A stretch of DNA of 64,000 nt, taken from the NCBI GenBank assembly GCA_038501625.1, contig JAZAYU010000934.1:56160-120159 (forward strand), in the 5' to 3' direction. The notes below the pieces were generated by a model. That model was not told the DNA's origin. It made no database searches and worked only from the letters and a program-made list of their open reading frames with translations. Origin of the DNA: Corbicula japonica. Lineage: Eukaryota; Mollusca; Bivalvia; Venerida; Cyrenidae. This document shows, piece by piece, positions 11,683-23,306 of this stretch. Made by a program: the position numbers and the translations under genes. Within the stretch, counting starts at the first letter, position 1. Each line of letters opens with the position of its first letter.

Positions 11683-14600
11683 AGGTCTTCTTTGTAATGC
11701 CGTGACCAGGATCTTACTTCTAGTGGTCGTCGCGGCATAACGAGGAGGAAAACAACTATACGACACAGCGCAGAAGAATCTACCTTACGTCACGCCAGTA
11801 AACCAGAATGACGCAGAATGACGCAGAAGTCACAATGGAGGCTTACAGGTTAGTTCCATTTGCTAATAAAATCTTAATCCAATCATGATACACGGAACTG
11901 GTATTAAAATTAAAAAATGTAGGCTTTTCTTTTAAAGATAATACTGGGGAAGGGGGTTATTTTTGGATTGTAGATTTTTTTTTGAGATCGAAAATGTTAG
12001 TCAATGTGCCGATTTCTTGTTTAGTAATTTTTGAAAATTTAACTGTTAGATCAGTAATTAATTTAGGCTCTATTTGTTCTTTACTTAATAAATGATTTTC
12101 AAAAATTAAAGTGAAAACTTTACTTGTTTAAAATAATTTGGTTTGCTTAAAACAAAAAAAACACGACAAGTTAACGTGCTAGATTAGTTCAAGTGAAATT
12201 TAACAATCTAAATTTTTTTTTGCACACACATTTTTGTTGTCATTTCCAATATTTCTCAAAAATTTTAGGAAATATTTTTGTAACAGCAACGGTTGTAGGT
12301 CTAATTTTGGCATAAACTGCTTAATTGTTTTTTTAAAGGAGATAAGAAGACAACTTTTGATGTCATTAAGTAATATAAACATTCCGAAACACTGGTTGTA
12401 TAGTTTAACTACCAGCTAAAAAAATAGAAAAATGTGCAAAAAATATTTAAAAAAAGAAAGAAAAATGTACTAAAAAAAGGGAAAATAAGAAGACTATTTT
12501 TGATATTAACTATCAGCTTAAAAAAAAGAAAAGTATTAAACATATTTTGGTATGAGTGTTGTACATGAATGATAGGTTTTTTCTCTGGTACAAGGTATTA
12601 TTACTAGATTATGTGATGTAACTGTCGCGTTGCAAGCATTGAGACCGTTCAATCTTTGTTTATAAGTTTTATTCCGAGCGTATCGGATGTGTATATATGT
12701 ATATATTTGAGAAGAAAACGGTAAAACGCTGTTGTTATCCGCGATTATGATGCAATGAATTTTAGTTGATTCCGAGAGTACCGGAAGTCGATGTTTATGA
12801 ATATGTTTATGCCTATGGCTATGATCATGCCTTTGGCTCTGTCTATGTTCGCGTTTCAGTAATATAGTATACTGATGTAAACCGTGAAAATGCGCGATAG
12901 CATTAATTGCCTTAAGTTTAACGTATGCAGCTTTGTTGCTGAATCGATCAGCGGTAAGCCTTTTGTTTAAAAATGTACGGGTGAGGCTTCCTACATTTCG
13001 GGCTTACACGCATTAATGTGTACGCTACTTTAATCATAGGATGCGAGTGCGCTAACGATGTCGACAATTTTTGAGAATAATTGTCACGTGACTTGTAATT
13101 AAGTTGTGCGGTCTCAGCATGTTTCGCGATTATATATCACTGTTATCGATTTAAATCGTTGTGTGCTTGTATACACGTATTTTGAAATAATATTATTGAA
13201 ATGCGATTAATCGATGTTGTTTATCTTATAGGTGTGCGTCCATACGCACCTGTCATTTAAGGTATTTTTTCTGTCTGAGCGGTATGTCTGATGAAGTATT
13301 CTTGTCAATATAAGTATGTACCTTTTTTTTTAAAATGATTTTCATTATTTCATGTACCATGAATACGGAGTGTATGGTTTTGGCTTTTTCTAAGATTTTT
13401 GTTTTCATTACGCATAAATAGTTTACATTGTAACATATTTTCATTTTACGGCACAAGTTCATTGGGCAGATTTTAATGCATACATAACATTAATTAGGAT
13501 TATTGAAAATTTAATTATCAATGGGTATTTATTAAGTGGGATTAGTGATGCCAGTGAAATGTGTCATTGTGCGGAAGCGGGTTTAATTGGCTAGGAACAA
13601 ACCACAGAGCATGGTGTTACGGCTGAGTCATATAGCTCTCCCGGCGGTGTGCTACAGAGAACGAGTCAATTTACTACCCGGTCGGGTAAGCAGAGAATGG
13701 AAATACCTTCTGGACAATTAACATATATTGGACATTTCATATAATATTTACAAGATCGGATTTTCCAGCTTTTTCTTTATAGTGCGGATATTTCCAACTG
13801 ACATTATCTTGAGGTTATTCGCCAACATCTCAAGAAGTGTAACAATACAAGTGATTAGAAATTCATCTTTACAACTATTCACAACGGACAGACGACGACA
13901 GATGATGTTTTCACTCAAGCAAGGATTCACGACCTGTCCCGGTGAGACGCTGATGGAATAAGAAACGACTTCAATTCCGTGACGCTTTCTATGATTGGCA
14001 TTACGAAACAATTGTGCGGAAGAATCGTGAGATGAACTTGGCAGCCAGTGCGATGAGAATGCAGTACTATCATAAGTCGTATCGTTCCATAATTATTGAT
14101 ATTATCATACGTAGTAATTATGATTTTCATCACAGTTTATTATTGTTGAAATTATGCATAGAATGGTCTAACAACTAACAATAACTTTTCAAGCCAAACG
14201 CCATAAGTCAAATGCCTTGAGTATTTTCATCTTTAAAACGCACAGAATGTTTCTATGATTGATTATGCAGACAATTACAATGTTTTGAACATGTTAACCA
14301 CTCAGTTCAGTTTGCTTTCGGTAAAATATGAAGGAAATCGGAAAAAATGAGGGTTTTTTTCCTTAAAATATGTACAACTTTAATTACAGATTAACTAAAT
14401 TGTAAGTGTATGATAACAATATTTTGTTATATACAGATGCTCTACATTTTCTTTCTATTTGCAGAACTTATATGCGTTTTTGAATGTTACTCATGCAAGA
14501 AAAGGAAACCCAAATGATGCACGGATGAGATCACGGAAAAGAAATCAACATGCAGTACAAATGTTTGCAGAAGTGTTGTGTTATTATGAAGATGTGATTT

Positions 14601-15020
14601 TCATATTCCACCGTGATATTATTGACTTTCCGTGTTGTAAATTTTATGAAAATGTACTTATTCTTGTATGTCCTTGAAACCGAATATCACTTAAGGCATA
14701 AATATGTACTAGTATTTAATATTAGGGTTTCCTGTACACGCACATAATTTTTATTATATAATATATATTTGAATGCTTCTTGCAGGCAGTAGTATCTATA
14801 TCGTAATGAAAAATTAATATTACATTGAAACGGAAATATATTATTTCGGTCTGAAACACAAACACTCAAAAGTGTTATTTAATATCACATACTTTATTTC
14901 CGAATTGAGTTTTTTTCTGAATACCGGTAGTTAATACTGATACAAAACTGATACTGCTGGCTGAAATCTGTTATACGACTCTCTAGCTTTTTTTGGTTTT
15001 TGTAAAGAAAGGAAGGGATT

Positions 15021-15690
15021 TGTAATGTAATAGGAAAATTATGATAATAATTTGCAAACATATTACGAGTTAAACATTTATATTTTAAAATATATTACAG
15101 GCCTTGTTTAGTTACTAATATCCTTTTCTAGATAACATCAAAAAGTTTGTTTACTAATTACCATCTCGGTCAAAATATTTTAGCCACAGGTAATTTCATG
15201 TCTTCACCTGTATGTATTAATTACATTCGACTCGTTCTTGTTATTTTTAGGCAGGACGTTATATAACTGTTAATGTAGTTTTATGGATATAGAAGATGTT
15301 CTTATGTCAATCTGTCATCTCGAACAAATAATACGTCCTCACGAACAGTCTAGAAAAAGGTATAAAAAAACAGATATTGTTCTGGATATTGGAGAGAGAG
15401 AACGGCCGTATGGCCGGAATGAGCCACATAATGCCTTTAAGGGGGACGGTATGCTAGTCTCGTGGCTAAATTACTAAACTTTAAATATATGAAACTTATG
15501 ACACTTAGAAATTTACTAGGAATATTTATACTTATGACTTATGAGAAAGAACTGTTTATGTTTTAGAAAGTCGGTGTAAACGTTAAATAAACTGTTAAAA
15601 GCTTAAGATATATAAAGTTATTTCGGAACTTAAACAGTGTTCGTATTATTACACCCTAAGACCTTGGTAAGAATCAACCACTACGTTACA
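15021..15690 (+). repeat. 3' LTR of the LARD-like element
   Basis: 670 bp, same length as the left LTR. Differences I could see: C to T and A to T near 15242-15263, and A to G near 15574. Preceded by the polypurine tract and followed by the ACAG target duplication. Confidence 0.88.
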
Positions 15691-15748
15691 ACAGTTTAGA
15701 TCCTGATCATACTGCACCGGTGTGCTGGCTGATCTGGATCTAAACTGT
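15691..15748. repeat. Short hairpin repeat adjoining the LTR element
   Basis: ACAGTTTAGATCCTGATCA (15691) is complementary, with one mismatch, to TGATCTGGATCTAAACTGT ending at 15748, giving a stem of about 19 bp around a short loop. Related unpaired fragments occur near 2790, 16710, 47890 and 55810. The LTR element inserted at the first four bases of this hairpin. Confidence 0.6.
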
Positions 15749-17219
15749 TTGCCCACGCAATAAAAGTGTATCTATGGAGGAAATGGTTAACTATTATTTG
15801 TTTAGGGCATAAACGGTCTAAGATTTGCATTAATAATTTCAATTTATAAATCCTGAAATAAAGGCATTCAAAAAATTTCTCCGCTCCGCAGGATTTAAGT
15901 ATTCATAAAATAAAATTTACCTCTATTTATCATGGCTATTTCAAATTTAACCAAATTGAATACAGCTTTAATGTAAAAATAATTACTTTTGTCTGTTTAC
16001 AGTTAAACAAACTCTTACATAACAAAACTTCTCGTTTGGCTTTATCACTTACTAACAAACTTATTCGGTATCACTCATATGTTTGAAAATATACACAATA
16101 GAATGGAATCGTCAATAACTAGCTTTATATTGTGATTTTCGTTATCACTAATTTAGCTGTTACATTAATGGTTTGAAACTTTTAAACAAATTCAACAATA
16201 ATTTATTGTTAACAAGAAAATAATGTGACAGTTGTTCTTATATCAAATATCAAAAATTACATATTTCAACACATTTTTACTTAGCAAACTAATGATCTTA
16301 CAGTATCCACGTACCGGTAGGTTAATGCCATAAATGTCAAGGAAAGTGTAGTACATTCCTTAGCTACTGTTGTACTTATTTGGAAGATAAAGTACATTCA
16401 CATGACTTTATAGATGTACATGTAAAGAATGTTTAAAAGAATAGTACAAGTCTGAGACAATTAAAACATAATATTTATTTCTAGGAAAAAACAGTACAAC
16501 CACATGACTTTTCAATGGTTTTTTAATATTCCTGCTTTTGTAAAATACATTTCTAGGATTTAAAAGTTTTTTTTCTAAGAATTGGTAAAACATGCCAGAT
16601 ACCTTAAGAAAGGTAAGTGCATCTGTACACAGTTAAAGATCTTATTATTTATCTCAAGCGTTAACATCAAAAACAATTTACTCTTGGTGTATGCCACTTT
16701 CCACATGGGCGACCAGTGTAGATCCGTAAAATCTGTATAGAATATGAACAACAATATCAGGCTATCAAATAATACATCACGACATATTAAAGACTACTGT
16801 AGTAGTTTCCATTTTTCACATTCTTAATTTTACATGTTCAGAGTTTGCATAACACAATCAAAACTGGCAAGCCTGGTCGCTGAATAGAGACCAACTTAGT
16901 TGATTCCCAAGTATTATTTAATACATATCTCTTCCTTACGAATTGATTCTGCGATTTATGTTTTCTTTACTCTAAACAACCCCACAAAGGACGTAAACTA
17001 TGCAAGCGGTGCTTATGTTAAATTCATAAACTTGGGAAATCGAAAATTAATTTTATATTTAATAAGTGCACTCATATTTATAAAATTTGTAAATTTAAAT
17101 AAATTTGTTATTTCACATTGAACTAAACAATAATGTTAACTGTTAGGATGACAAATGATATTGAAGATAGGCAAGTAGTACCCAGTACAAAATGACCTAC
17201 TTTTATATATACCCTATTT
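15749..17219. other. Gene-free AT-rich stretch
   Basis: No coding region or clear repeat structure. There is a fragment of the 'gggcgaccagtgtagatcc' repeat at about 16706. The 5' LTR expected for the BEL/Pao remnant that follows could lie here, but I could not pair it with the 3' side. Confidence 0.4.
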
Positions 17220-17265
17220 GTATACTTATTGTAAAAACATATTAAGTGTTCCTCTATGAGTCCTA

Positions 17266-17870
17266 GTGAAGATTATAAGCGGACAATACGGTAGGCTTTA
17301 TAACATTGCTAGAAGTTATGTAGATAAACTTGTTAATGGGCATTCTATTAAGGCGTCCGATACTGATGGTCTGTCCGATTTAACTATTGAAATGAGAAAA
17401 TGCGAAATTACTTTGTTCCAGTTAGGCTTTAACTCAGACATAAATAACACATTTAATTTAGGTCGCGTTGTTAGACGTTTACCTATAGATGCGCGTCCGT
17501 AGAAAATGGGTAGATATTGCAAACTCATTTACTGAACTAGGTAGGGAACCAGTCTTTTCAGATCTGGTGAAATTCGTAGAGGAAAGGGCCCATGTCGCAA
17601 CTTCACTGTATGGCCTTGACCTTGCAAATGAGAAAGGTTGTGGTAAGTCTGCTGAAGGTAAAACCATTAAGTCAAAACCAAATCATGCAAATTCTAAAAA
17701 TAGTGTTGCTAGTTTTGCTACAAATAGTGAAGTTAGCACTCCCATGTTATAAGCCTCCACGTAAGTGTTATCGTTGCTTAGGTAGTTGTGTAGATCTGGC
17801 TTCATGTACGAAGTTTACAACCATGAGTTTACATGAAAGGGAACAGTTTGTAAAACAGAACAAATTATGT
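17266..17870 (+). pseudogene. BEL/Pao gag-like fragment
   Basis: Open in one frame to about 17490, in a second to about 17750 (FTELGREPVFSDLVKF, ERAHVATSLYGLDLA) and in a third through the zinc knuckle (RKCYRC, MSLHEREQFVKQ), so at least two frameshifts. Such proteins form the retroelement capsid and bind its RNA. The expected knuckle histidine reads as cysteine here (CYRCLGSC). The coding sequence is then interrupted by the TA-flanked transposon at 17875. Not functional. Confidence 0.75.
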
Positions 17871-17874
17871 TTTA

Positions 17875-19011
17875 CAGTACTGAAAATCATGACATTGACA
17901 ACCAGATCGGAAGCGGATCGGAAGCGGACCGCAAACCGATCCCGTTAGGAGCGCAATCGAAGCGCAATCGAATTGGAAATGGAATATAATCGAAGCGAAT
18001 CGCTTTTAGCGTTTGGATCGCTTGGAGTGAAAAGACCGGGGCATTTTGACCGGATAGGAATCGCTTTGAACGTTTGGATCGCTTGGAGTGAAAAGACCAG
18101 AGCGGTTTGTCTGGATCGGAATCGCTTTGAGCGTTTGGATCGCTTGGAGTGAAAAGACCAGAGCGTTTTGATCGGATCGGATCGTATCGCCTATATTTAT
18201 AGTTTTTCAGTTATATATAGAAGCGATCCGAATCGCTTCTTGCGATTCTTTTAACGACTTTAAACAAAGCAATTTTGACAATAATTTAATTGAGTTTTAT
18301 GCTATCAAACACTTGTAATAAAAACCTAATTTAACGATAATTTTGTAAATAGAACTGAAAACATATAATAGTAAATGGTATGTCATTCACACGCATGATA
18401 TTATTGAAATTAAGTTAAGAACCATTTTGTATAAATTGCTCTTAAGCGAAAATACGTAATATTTTTTCTAACACAATGGAAGAAATAAGGAACATTTACA
18501 TTCGCCTGTGCTTCATTATGGAATTAATGTGTTGTTTTTTATTTAGTAAGGAGATTCACAACTGAAATGTATTTAATGCTAATAAACGTTTTTGAATGTA
18601 AACATTTATTAAGTTCAGTATGAAATATAAACCATAAACGCTGTCCGAAACTTAAAGAGAAACTATTTTTTCCTAATGATTTCAGCGCGAGATGCGTTAT
18701 AAGTAATGACCAATGAAAAGCGGGAGCGAAAAGATCGGAATCGGAAGAATCGGTTTGAGCGAAAAGATCGTTTGGAGCGCATTTTTAATGACCAATGAAA
18801 ATCGGGAGCGAAAAGATCGGAATCGGAAGAATCGGATTAAGCGTAAAAGATCGTTTGGAGCGCATTGTCTGAAGTGTAAAATATAAAGTGCAATCGAATT
18901 GGAATTGGACCGCAATGAGAATGAAATCGGATCGGTTATAGATGACATTAGGATCGGAAGCGGACCGGATCGGAATCGGAAAAATTGTCAATTTCATAAT
19001 TTTCAGTACTG
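17875..19011. mobile_element. 1137-bp TA-flanked DNA transposon (non-autonomous)
   Basis: Terminal inverted repeats of about 27 bp: CAGTACTGAAAATCATGACA on the left, and the right end reads CAGTACTGAAAATTATGAAA on the minus strand. Both ends are flanked by TA (17873-17874 and 19012-19013). The host coding sequence of the BEL/Pao zinc knuckle runs up to the left TA and resumes in frame after the right TA, so the target site and its duplication are directly readable. Inside are three 61-bp tandem units (from about 18011, 18072 and 18133), two 82-bp units (18705 and 18787) and many GATCGGAA(G/T)CG motifs. No transposase frame. A TA duplication is typical of Tc1/mariner-type integration, but I could not assign a family. 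Confidence 0.85.
18008..18195. repeat. 61-bp tandem repeat, three units
   Basis: GTTTGGATCGCTTGGAGTGA begins at 18011, 18072 and 18133, a spacing of 61 bp, with small differences between units. Internal to the TA-flanked transposon. Confidence 0.8.
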
Positions 19012-19489
19012 TAATTGTTTAAAGGGCAAACATTTTTCTAACGTTTGTAGAAAACTCGCTGGGTGCAATGTAACGGAGTGAAAATCTAAGCACCACTTTC
19101 TTTTACATAGATGGGTAGATACTAGTAAATCTGATCACACAGTGCAACAACCGTTGTAAATTGCGCAACAACCGGCGGATCATATTTAAAAAACTGGTTA
19201 CCTACCTAGTTCAGTACCAAATGGATTGAATACAAAGACTGACATGAACATTCTTTGAGCGAAAACATATTAAATGCATTACTCATGAAGAACAGGTTTT
19301 TAATCTTTAAGCAGATATCATTTACTATTTATTTGATGATGTGATGTATATGATAATAGTTAATAACTTTTAATTTGGTCATAGTAGTAAAATAGGTGAG
19401 ATTTCTGAATTAACCACTGTGACATTGTAAACTTTTTTTTTTTGTAAAGAATTTGCAGTAGGAGTAACTGTAAACATTACAATTTTTAA

Positions 19490-19541
19490 ATTATCTCCTT
19501 TTCCATCATCATCATCAGCAGCAGCAGCATCATCAGCATCG

Positions 19542-19581
<40 letters not shown>

Positions 19582-19600
19582 ATTCATCATATTCATCATA

Positions 19601-19647
<47 letters not shown>

Positions 19648-20175
19648 TAACAACATCAACAACAACAAGATCGTCATCATCATCATCATCACCACTGCAA
19701 CTACAATTACCACCATCATCATCATTATTAACATATCACCATCACAGCCAACACTACCATGATGATGAGCAACATTATCATCATCGCGATCATCATAGTG
19801 GCAACTGCCACCTGACTATAATCATCAACATCAGAACCACCAGCTTCATCATTATCACCACCACTACCACCGGAATCACCATTACCATAAACTTCATTCA
19901 TCATCAATGCCATCATCATCATCATTTTCTCCATCACCATCATCACCATTATCACCGCGCCAACGAAAACCGTCATAATCATCATGATGATGATCATCAT
20001 CATCCTACCCAACACTACCTCTGCCACCACCGCTATTATCATCACCATCATCATCCCCATCAGAGTCAGCTCCTTCATTGTCACTAACACCACCATCATC
20101 AGCAGCAGCATTGTCATCACCATCATAGCGAACATCTCAGTCATCATTATCATCATAATTATAATCATCAATTGT
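19490..20175. repeat. Long ATC/ATG trinucleotide microsatellite
   Basis: Almost continuous (CAT)n with interruptions (CAC, CAG, CAA), about 680 bp. It lies inside the BEL/Pao remnant, between the gag and integrase pieces. The methionine-rich frames across it are an artefact of the repeat. Confidence 0.95.
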
Positions 20176-20600
20176 TATTATCATTATTAGCTTACCTGAG
20201 AATTTATAATGATCATGTATTAAAATCAATTATAATTAGAAATTTTTCGCAAAAAAAAGTCTCTGTGGGACTGGCGCGACGTCAGACATCGATGATGACG
20301 TTAAGGACGTCAAATAACATTATTACTTCCTGTGTGTTCAATGTAAAAGAAAGAAAATGTAAAGTGAAGTGTTGTAGCATTAAAAACTGAATAAGGCCAA
20401 TGGCCGAAACGTTTTCATAAAGAGTTTTTAAACTGGTTATATACTTATTATCCTTACCAGGATAAATTAAAGGATATGTAAAAAAACTGTTTAGGCATAA
20501 TACCCGTGATCGTGAGAGGTGGAGGTAAAACATTTTGTAAGACTTTGCTCTGCTCGACGAGGGAGCTGATAAAACATTTTGTGATGAAAGATTACTGAAA
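20176..20600. other. Unclassified sequence within the BEL/Pao remnant
   Basis: Lies between the microsatellite and the protease-linker-like fragment. It contains a small inverted gacgtc-rich segment (20275-20312) and the short palindrome GGCCAATGGCC (20396). No coding similarity recognised. Confidence 0.4.
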
Positions 20601-21114
20601 CACTAAACCTACCCAGTAAAGCAGTGACGTTTCAGATGTCTACGGCAAACTCGTCCGGAATTATCGTCCGAGGACATGAATTGTATTTGCACATGCAACC
20701 GGCGTCAGGCGGTAATGACGTTACGTTAAATTTGGTAAGTAAAATATTCTGGTATCTACTAGATCTGCGGCTAGAAATGTTGACATCAGAAATATACCAT
20801 ACTTATCCAAAGACATTCCCGAACTAGACTCTAACTCTGTGATTCTTCTTCAAGGAAGAGATTCAACGCAAGCAAATATACCCTAAGAAGTGCGTTCATG
20901 CCGCCATGATCAACCATAAGCCATTAGCAATCAGCTTGTCTGGGCAGTGCGCGGACCTGAAACAGCCACTACAACACAGAACTCGGCTAATGTTAATTTT
21001 TTGCAGTCAGCCGGCACATTGTTGCAACAACAACTAGAGAAAACGAGGACTACTGACTTCGATGACAAGGTAAAAGTAGAAAAGTGAAAACATCTCGTGC
21101 ACGAGAAAATCGTT

Positions 21115-21905
21115 ATGGTTACATGTTAATGTGTTTAACGTCAAGAGCCGTTTATTTTGAAATCAATCACAGTCTGTCCACTGATTCCTTCATATCTGCA
21201 TCTTTCTAAGTCGACGTGGACGCCCGCAGAAAGTGTTCAATGACAACGGCACCAATCGCGTTCGAGGTGAAAGTGAAATAAGAACACCGCTGCAGCTATG
21301 AAACCAGTCTAAACTTAATAGATACTTTATACAGAACGGCATTGAATGGCATTTCAACCCTCCAAATGCAAGCCATATGTGAGGAACGTATGATTCGTTC
21401 AGCCTGAGTTATATTGAAATCTCTCGTCATAGAACAAATACTCAACGACGAGCAGGTACTAACATTGATTGCTGAAGCTGAGTAAATTCTGAATGATAGA
21501 CCTTTGACACCTTTAGGCAGTGATCCCAGAGATCAACCGGCATTAACGCCGAATATGCTACCGCTGTGTTTACCAGTTGGTACCTTCAAAAAGCAAGATA
21601 TTTACGAAAAACGGTGGTGAAACAAATCCAGTATTTAGCTGATGTATTCTGGAGACGATGGTTGAGAGAATACTTACCACTACTTCAGAAACGTAAGAAA
21701 TGGTAACGTCAAATTGTAAACATAAAGAAAGACGACGTTGTTCTTGTTGTAGTTGACAATATTCCCAGAGGTCAGTGGCCGTTAGCTCGAGTTTTTGAGT
21801 TGAACCTTAGTAGAGATGGCCTAGTTAGAAGCTGTGTGATCAGAACAAAATCAGGTCGATTAATTAGGCCAATAAGTAAACTTTGTTCACTACAAAGTTC
21901 AGTTT
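21115..21905 (+). pseudogene. BEL/Pao integrase fragment
   Basis: Order of recognisable pieces: SRAVYFEI and LSTDSFI (start of the integrase catalytic core), a decayed DNGTN-like site, [26 protein letters not shown], then the C-terminal domain with REYLPLLQ, KKDDVVLVVVDNIPRGQWPL and LIRPISKLC. In BEL/Pao elements this domain inserts element cDNA into the host genome. Stops and frameshifts break it throughout. Directly upstream is protease-linker-like sequence (about 20840-21060), so the RT and RNase H segment (normally more than 1 kb) has been deleted. Confidence 0.75.
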
Positions 21906-22237
21906 AACTTAAAATATAACCTGATGTTGTCAAAAAAATGTATTTGTTCATTATGTAACTTGAATTTGTGATATCTGTGAAATTGTTAAAGTATTTTTTT
22001 TATATATGATGCATAGAAAAAATGTACGAATTAATAATAATTTGTATTTGAAACCTACTTGGTTTCGTTTAGAAAAGCACTCTTTGTACTTCATTGAACA
22101 TTGTTTATGTTAGAAATATTAATTGAACTTGAATTTAAAATTGATATGAGTACAACTTAGAATTTATAATGTAACTTTAATAATTTAAGTGTAACTGAAA
22201 CATAGAGTAATTGACTACAAAATTTTTATGGTGGGGA

Positions 22238-23306
22238 GTGTAAGAAACATATTAAGTCTTTTTAATTATAAATCAATAAAATGTATAAATGATTCTAAAT
22301 TTATTTTCAAAGTATAAGTAGTTCAGTATTCAGTGTAAAACTAACGCCAATTTTTTGACGTCTGTTCTAGTCAACATATACTTATTTCAAACATTGTCAA
22401 CACCAATCATATCTAAAAAAATTGGTGTTCATTTCTCTACAAAAATACTGAAATTTTATGCCACCTTTTTACCTAGTACATTTAACCATTTTAATTCCAT
22501 CTGTGATGTAAGCTTTATATTAGTATTTTAAAAATACCGTTGATATCTAATCCGTAGCTAGCCATGTAAGTTTCGTATCGGTATCTAATCGGTATCTGTT
22601 GGTTAAAAATACTGAAACATGAATGGCACCCATATGGACTATGATGATTACACATCTTATCCATGATAAATTAATGTAAATACGACTTAACTTATCGTTG
22701 AATAGCGTATGTTGAACTTTATTTAAATCTTCATATCGATGATTATCAGCAGATGATAAAATTTCATGTTTGTATTCAATATGTTTTTATGATCCCTAAG
22801 CTAAGTACCGTGTTTAAAATCATAATAAGTGTTCAGGTATTTCTTTTGCCTGTACTTATTTAAAGGGCTTATGCATAAATTAATGCACAAATAAAAATGT
22901 TATAAATGTTTGCTTGAAAAATTCATTGAAAATAGTTGCACTTATCACTATCTTGAAAATATGCTTTTTTTTCTATGCAGAGATATATTTTCAAGGTTGT
23001 CATTTTTAATTTGGGCCAGACAAAAAGAAAATGGAAGGAAGGATTATGACCCATGTTTGCACCCATGTTCATCTTATGGAAACAATGAGCAAACACCTGG
23101 TATTACTTGATCAATGTCAAGTACACACTTGACCAAAAGCAGAATTCATATCTGTCAATTTCGTGTTCGTTCTATAACTCCTAAAGTTTATGTAAACTAA
23201 CGATTTTGTCTTCAGTGAAAAATAAATTATGTCACTTTTTCAAACTTGGATAATAATGTACAGCATATTCAGATATTAAAGCTACTTCATTGCTAACATT
23301 TATGAC
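22238..23306. other. Candidate BEL 3' LTR and gene-free 3' flank of gene B
   Basis: Begins TGTAAGAAACATATTAAGTC directly after a purine-rich tract. A similar short string occurs at about 17231 (tgtaaaaacatattaagtg), close to the gag start, which hints at the LTR family. I could not define a full LTR pair. The rest, up to the stop codon of gene B, has no gene. Confidence 0.4.

Larger units (their letters stand above)
11013..15690 (+). mobile_element. Non-autonomous LTR retrotransposon (LARD-like)
   Basis: 4678 bp bounded by two 670-bp direct repeats (11013-11682 and 15021-15690). Both begin TGTAA and end TTACA. The element is flanked by a 4-bp direct repeat, ACAG (11009-11012 and 15691-15694). 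A purine run, AAAGAAAGGAAGGGA (15004-15018), lies just inside the right repeat, as expected for a plus-strand polypurine tract. By eye the LTRs differ at only three positions, implying recent insertion. The 3338-bp interior has no gag, protease, RT, RNase H or integrase signature, so an autonomous partner must have moved it. I found no clear primer-binding site immediately after the left LTR. The size and lack of coding fit a large retrotransposon derivative. Confidence 0.88.
17220..22237 (+). mobile_element. Degenerate BEL/Pao LTR retrotransposon
   Basis: Fragments of BEL/Pao proteins occur in the right order on the plus strand. A gag-like region (about 17266-17750) includes LTIEMRKCEITLFQLGFNSD and WVDIANSFTELGRE. 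Zinc-knuckle cysteines follow (about 17762-17870, continuing at 19014-19130 beyond a DNA transposon). A protease-linker-like piece lies at about 20840-21060. The integrase core is at about 21115-21500 ([34 protein letters not shown]), and the integrase C-terminal domain at about 21637-21905 (REYLPLLQ, DDVVLVVVDNIPRGQWPLARV, LIRPISKLC). RT and RNase H are absent, and there are many frameshifts and stops. A purine-rich ggtggggag just before TGTAAGAAAC (22238) is a plausible polypurine tract and 3' LTR start. Confidence 0.8.

Noticed and set aside
11013..15690. A Steamer-like retrotransposon
   Set aside because: Steamer has short LTRs (under 200 bp) and a full gag-pol; this element has 670-bp LTRs and no pol.
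17873..19013. hAT assignment for the CAGTACTG-ended element
   Set aside because: hAT elements duplicate about 8 bp; here only TA is duplicated, and the coding frame of the interrupted knuckle fixes the boundary.
19486..20190. Long methionine/isoleucine-rich open frames
   Set aside because: They are translations of the ATC/ATG microsatellite and have no stop codons for compositional reasons.
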